DNA of 64,000 bases from Synechococcus sp. MIT S9220 (GTDB lineage: Bacteria > Cyanobacteriota > Cyanobacteriia > PCC-6307 > Cyanobiaceae): assembly GCF_014304815.1 (NCBI RefSeq), contig NZ_CP047958.1, forward strand, positions 1,984,001-2,048,000, given 5' to 3'. Both the position numbers and the translations under genes were made by a program. Of this stretch, positions 62,932 through 64,000 are shown one piece after another (position 1 is the stretch's first letter; the number at the start of each line of letters is the position of its first letter). The notes beneath the pieces are model-generated. The model saw only the letters and a program-made list of their open reading frames with translations. It made no database searches and was not told where the DNA came from.

Positions 62932-64000
62932 AGGGGTCGAGAGGGGTCAGCGATCGCTCCGGAAGCCATCCAGGCCTTGGCAGCTCCTGGCAGGCGATCG
63001 ACCACTTCGCAACAGAAACCTCTGAGTAGCAGTGCAGCTGCTTCGTCGCCGTCAACTCCTCGACTCCGAAGGTAGAAAAGTTCCTCCTGCTGCAGCTGGC
63101 TGATCGTGGCGCCATGTGCGCACTTCACATCGTCGGCAATGATTTCAAGCTCAGGCTTGGCGTCAACACGCGCACGCCGCGACAGCAGCAGACTGCGACT
63201 GAGTTGGGCTGCATCCGTCCGCTGTGCCGCTCTGGGCACCTGAATAGCACCGTTGAAAATGCTGTGGGAACGATCAGCCGCAACAGCTTTCTGCAACTGA
63301 TCAAGCTCACCCTCAGGACCACCGAAACGCATGCTGCTGTGCGTCGCGAATTGTTCGTCAGCTGTTGTCAACGAGAGGCCATGGATGCCTGTGGTGGCCT
63401 GCCCCTCTAGTTGCAGCACACGCGGTTCGAGGCGCCCGAATCTCCAGCCTCGACAAACGCTGGTCAACGCATAGTGGCTGCGAGGCTCCTGTTCGATAGC
63501 AAGGTGCGCCATCAGCGACGCGTCACCGTTGCCACTAGCAAGAACACCGTGATTCAACCGCGCGTCTTGCCCCAGATGCACCTCCAGCACATGGCTATGA
63601 GCGCATTGCCCATCAGATGATGAGGATCCTGATGGGAAGACCTCCAGAAGCTCCAGCTCCGCATTCGACTCCAGCAGCAACAACACCCGGGTGGCAGTCA
63701 GACCAGCCCCGGTGGCAAGCACAAGTTCCAGAGCGGAGACCTTGCCGCAAACCCGCAGAGCGAGAACGTGCTGGCTGTGAGCATGATTGAGCTCAACGGG
63801 CCAGGCCTCGGCACAGCCGCAGTGATCCAGGGTCTGACCGAGGTGACGATTCAGCTCAGCATCAGTGAGCGGGGTCACGCCCTCCGGAAGCGAAACACCG
63901 TCCAGAGGATCCATCTGTCCTCCGAGCACAAGCCGCGTCACACCGTCTGACACCTCAGGCATCAAGGGGTTGGAGGTCTCGCTGACCTCGGGAAGTGTGG
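62928..64000 (-). CDS. sufD: Fe-S assembly scaffold protein SufD (5' end outside window)
   Basis: 357 visible residues; the frame stays open through position 64000, so the N-terminal part is missing. The C-terminal core is SufD-like: DVKCAHGATISQLQQEELFY, RSRGVDGDEAAALLLRGFC, and ATTGIHGLSLTTADEQ earlier. The His in CAHGA (with Cys) is the expected site for Fe-S cluster formation with SufB. Coupled to sufS. SufB and SufC are expected beyond the edge. Confidence 0.92.
   Translation of the reverse strand, partial: TLPEVSETSNPLMPEVSDGVTRLVLGGQMDPLDGVSLPEGVTPLTDAELNRHLGQTLDHCGCAEAWPVELNHAHSQHVLALRVCGKVSALELVLATGAGLTATRVLLLLESNAELELLEVFPSGSSSSDGQCAHSHVLEVHLGQDARLNHGVLASGNGDASLMAHLAIEQEPRSHYALTSVCRGWRFGRLEPRVLQLEGQATTGIHGLSLTTADEQFATHSSMRFGGPEGELDQLQKAVAADRSHSIFNGAIQVPRAAQRTDAAQLSRSLLLSRRARVDAKPELEIIADDVKCAHGATISQLQQEELFYLRSRGVDGDEAAALLLRGFCCEVVDRLPGAAKAWMASGAIADPSRPL

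Overview
The window reads as chromosome of a marine picocyanobacterium, most likely Synechococcus. The evidence is a psbA for an E130 (D1:2-type) D1 protein, psbX, ycf66, an Hli protein, isiA and flavodoxin, CP12, hemB, and a permuted two-piece tmRNA whose tag ends APVAA. There are no transposases, integrases, CRISPR arrays or rRNA genes. Most of the sequence is tightly packed with short or overlapping gene junctions (ATGA, TGATG), which is typical of a streamlined genome.

Layout. 0-3 kb: the tail of an acidic protein overlapping an antisense DUF3493 gene, tRNA-Thr, then about 2 kb of sparse sequence with several very small genes. 3-5.3 kb: DUF389 membrane protein and a Tat-exported metallophosphoesterase. 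5.4-8.2 kb: psbA and a set of small or secreted proteins, including a tandem secreted pair. 8.1-23.4 kb: housekeeping block with an aspartoacylase-like enzyme, glutathionyl-hydroquinone-reductase-like GST, DUF2301 protein, ABC-F ATPase, CP12, Obg, a sugar-type ABC ATPase, MutS2, VOC protein, HemB, a J-protein, an exported thioredoxin-like protein and a BicA-like SulP transporter. 23.6-28 kb: iron-stress/redox neighbourhood with flavodoxin, a thioredoxin-reductase-like flavoprotein without the usual NADPH motifs, an alpha/beta hydrolase lacking its nucleophile serine, and IsiA (CP43').

28-37.5 kb: visibly AT-richer, gene-sparse accessory segment holding many orphan genes of 30-100 codons. It includes a small HTH protein, DUF3303, a Nif11-like protein, MAPEG, a LuxR regulator with a degenerate receiver, two paralogous 30-residue membrane peptides and strong hairpins. 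Its right edge is the ssrA (tmRNA) gene, which is permuted: the acceptor piece is transcribed before the coding piece.

38-64 kb: dense core genes. They include an RNA methyltransferase, a holin/DUF883 pair, SMC, a PRC-barrel protein, MsrB, an LpxB-related protein, tRNA-Leu(GAG), AccC, YggT, PsbX, Ycf66, two beta-propeller lipoproteins, Hli, an ABCD-type exporter, a HIT protein, ComM, S21, DUF3747, peptide deformylase, an S9 peptidase, a class II aldolase with MtnA (a probable salvage module for methylthioadenosine/5'-deoxyadenosine), and SufS with a truncated SufD.

The most unusual points are the ~30-aa membrane-peptide pair, the flavoprotein/hydrolase pair between isiA and flavodoxin, a probable CTG-initiated lipoprotein coupled to ycf66, the codon-aligned antisense overlap at the left edge, and the MtnA-aldolase pair. 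Functional statements rest on reading motifs by eye; no database search was run.
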